Shown piece after piece: positions 6,987-8,562 of a stretch of 8,562 bases of DNA. Numbering within the stretch: the stretch's first letter is position 1; each line of letters begins with the position of its first letter. The notes under the pieces are model-generated. The model worked only from the letters and a program-made list of their open reading frames with translations. It had not been told where the DNA came from and did no database searches. The position numbers were made by a program, and so were the translations under genes. The stretch covers positions 1-8,562 of the forward strand of contig CALMGA010000220.1 in the NCBI GenBank assembly GCA_937863205.1, given 5' to 3'. This stretch comes from an uncultured Beijerinckiaceae bacterium. Its GTDB lineage: Bacteria > Pseudomonadota > Alphaproteobacteria > Rhizobiales > Beijerinckiaceae.

Positions 6987-8562
6987 ATGTGCGGGATTGT
7001 TGGCATCCTCGGCCGCGAGCCGGTCGCGGGGCAGCTCGTCGAGGCGTTGAAGCGACTGGAATATCGCGGCTACGACTCGGCCGGCGTCGCGACGCTGGAG
7101 AACGGCCACCTCACCCGCCGCCGGGCGGAAGGCAAGCTCAAGGCGCTCGACGCGCTGCTGCGCCGCGAGCCGCTCCATGGCCACATCGGCATCGGCCACA
7201 CCCGCTGGGCGACGCACGGGCGGCCGACCGAGGCCAACGCCCATCCCCATGCCACCGACAAGGTGGCGGTTGTGCACAACGGCATCATCGAGAACTTCCG
7301 CGAGCTGCGCGACGAGCTGCGCGGCAAAGGCCACGTCTTCCGCTCCGAAACCGATACGGAGGTCGTCGCCCACCTCGTGTCCGCCGCGATGGATGGCGGC
7401 CTCGCGCCGGTGGAGGCCGTGGCGGCCAGCTTGCCCCGGCTGAAGGGCGCCTTCGCCCTCGCCTTCCTGTTCGAGGGCGAGGGCGACCTGCTGATCGGCG
7501 CCCGCCAGGGGGCGCCGCTCGCGGTGGGCCACGGCCGGGGCGAGGCGGACGGCACGATGTACCTGGGCTCGGATGCCCTCGCCCTGGCGCCGTTCACCGA
7601 CACGCTGACCTACCTTGAGGAGGGCGACTGGGTGGTTCTGCGCCACGCCGGCGCTGAGTTCCGCGACGCGGCCAACCTGCCGGTGGAGCGCCGCCGCATC
7701 CGGACGATGGCCTCGGCCTTCCTGGTCGACAAAGGCAACCACCGGCACTTCATGGCCAAGGAAATCCACGAGCAGCCCGAGGTGGTGGCCCGCACGCTCG
7801 CGCACTACCTCGACATGTCGGCCGGGAGGGTTGCCCTGCCCTTCGCCCTGCCGGCCGACGTCGCCCGGCTCGACCGGCTCACCATCACCGCCTGCGGCAC
7901 GGCCTACATGGCCGGGCTGACGGCGAAGTACTGGTTCGAGCGCTTCGCCCGGCTGCCGGTGGCGATCGAGGTCGCGTCCGAGTTCCGCTACGCCGAGGCG
8001 CCGATGACGCCCGGCGGCCTGACGCTGGTCGTGTCGCAGTCGGGCGAAACAGCCGACACGCTGGCCTCGCTGCGCTACGCGCGGGCGCAGGGCCAGCGCA
8101 TCGTTTCGATCGTCAACGTCGAAACCTCCACCATGGCGCGGGAAAGCGACGTGGTGGCGCCAACCAAGGCCGGTCCGGAGATCGGCGTCGCCTCCACCAA
8201 GGCCTTCACCTGCCAGCTCGCGGTGCTGGCCTGCCTCGCCCTGGCGATGGGCCGGGCGCGGGGGACGCTCGATGGCGTCGACGAGGCGCGCCTGGTGGGC
8301 GAGCTGATCGCCGTGCCCGGCCTGATGGCGGAAGCGATCAAGCGCGAAGCGGCGATCGAGGCGCTGGCCCGCGAGTTCGGCCGGGTCCGCGACGTCCTCT
8401 ACCTCGGGCGCGGCACCTCCTACCCCCTGGCGATGGAAGGCGCGCTGAAGCTCAAGGAGCTCAGCTACATCCACGCCGAGGGCTACGCGGCGGGCGAGCT
8501 GAAGCACGGGCCGATCGCCCTCATCGACGAGGCGATGCCGGTGATCGTGATCGCGCCGCACG
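6987..8562 (+). CDS. glmS: Glutamine--fructose-6-phosphate aminotransferase GlmS (3' end outside window)
   Basis: Cytoplasmic enzyme that makes glucosamine-6-phosphate from fructose-6-phosphate and glutamine, the committed step towards UDP-GlcNAc. The window holds 525 codons of a protein that is usually about 607-610 residues, so some 80 C-terminal residues, including the catalytic Lys near the end, are missing only because of the window edge. The glutaminase domain starts with MCGIVGILGR; Cys2 becomes the N-terminal nucleophile. It shows EYRGYDSAG (25-33), HTRWATHG (71-78), HNGIIENF (97-104) and SETDTEV (120-126). The first SIS domain has CGTAYMAG (303-310), SQSGETADT (350-358) and ASTKAFTCQL (402-411). 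The second has GRGTSYPLAMEGALKLKE (474-491) and ELKHGPIALI (504-513), with the sugar ring-opening His507. The ATG at 6987 is preceded by AGGG (6975-6978), eight bases away. The 12-base gap after glmU leaves no room for a glmS ribozyme or separate promoter. Confidence 0.97.
   Translation, partial: MCGIVGILGREPVAGQLVEALKRLEYRGYDSAGVATLENGHLTRRRAEGKLKALDALLRREPLHGHIGIGHTRWATHGRPTEANAHPHATDKVAVVHNGIIENFRELRDELRGKGHVFRSETDTEVVAHLVSAAMDGGLAPVEAVAASLPRLKGAFALAFLFEGEGDLLIGARQGAPLAVGHGRGEADGTMYLGSDALALAPFTDTLTYLEEGDWVVLRHAGAEFRDAANLPVERRRIRTMASAFLVDKGNHRHFMAKEIHEQPEVVARTLAHYLDMSAGRVALPFALPADVARLDRLTITACGTAYMAGLTAKYWFERFARLPVAIEVASEFRYAEAPMTPGGLTLVVSQSGETADTLASLRYARAQGQRIVSIVNVETSTMARESDVVAPTKAGPEIGVASTKAFTCQLAVLACLALAMGRARGTLDGVDEARLVGELIAVPGLMAEAIKREAAIEALAREFGRVRDVLYLGRGTSYPLAMEGALKLKELSYIHAEGYAAGELKHGPIALIDEAMPVIVIAPH

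Noticed and set aside
5169..8561. A 1130-codon minus-strand open frame opposite glmU and glmS, the longest open frame in the window
   Set aside because: It is rich in Arg, His, Gly, Ala and Gln with no recognisable domain, and lies antisense to two unmistakable enzymes. High GC at third positions removes stops on the opposite strand. Risk of misannotation is high.

Overview
This is a GC-rich window (strong G/C preference at third codon positions) from what looks like an alphaproteobacterium. The clues are the glmU-glmS gene pair, the GlmS and GlmU sequence style, and very long antisense open frames typical of high-GC genomes. The taxon is inferred from protein style only. I found no mobile element, CRISPR array, tRNA, rRNA or phage gene.

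Layout, left to right. (1) Bases 1-1185, minus strand: a DEAD-box RNA helicase of the RhlE type, whose C-terminal tail is cut by the window edge. (2) Bases 1186-1450: a gap with the helicase leader, a pair of mutually exclusive inverted repeats, and possibly a weak end signal for the next operon. (3) Bases 1451-5397, minus strand: a two-gene operon for osmoregulated periplasmic glucans (OPGs), with opgG/opgD-like first and opgH second, joined by a 4-base ATGA overlap. (4) Bases 5398-5531: a 134-base divergent promoter region holding a perfect 8-base inverted repeat and further related half-sites. (5) Bases 5532-8562, plus strand: glmU then glmS, 12 bases apart, with glmS cut by the right edge after 525 codons.

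How the genes fit together. GlmS makes glucosamine-6-phosphate from fructose-6-phosphate and glutamine. GlmU carries out the last two steps to UDP-GlcNAc, the precursor of peptidoglycan and lipid A; GlmM, which acts between them, is not in the window. OpgH polymerises glucose from UDP-glucose into beta-1,2-glucan at the inner membrane, and OpgG/OpgD acts on the glucan in the periplasm. Two envelope-sugar operons therefore diverge from one short control region. The helicase is probably an independent gene on the same strand as opgGH.

This is mainly ordinary core metabolism. I see no convincing new system. The items most worth a second look are the inverted repeats between the two operons, a possible general-stress promoter half-site ahead of opgG, the Tat signal plus Pro/Ser linker on the OpgG/D protein, and the alternative hairpins ahead of the helicase.
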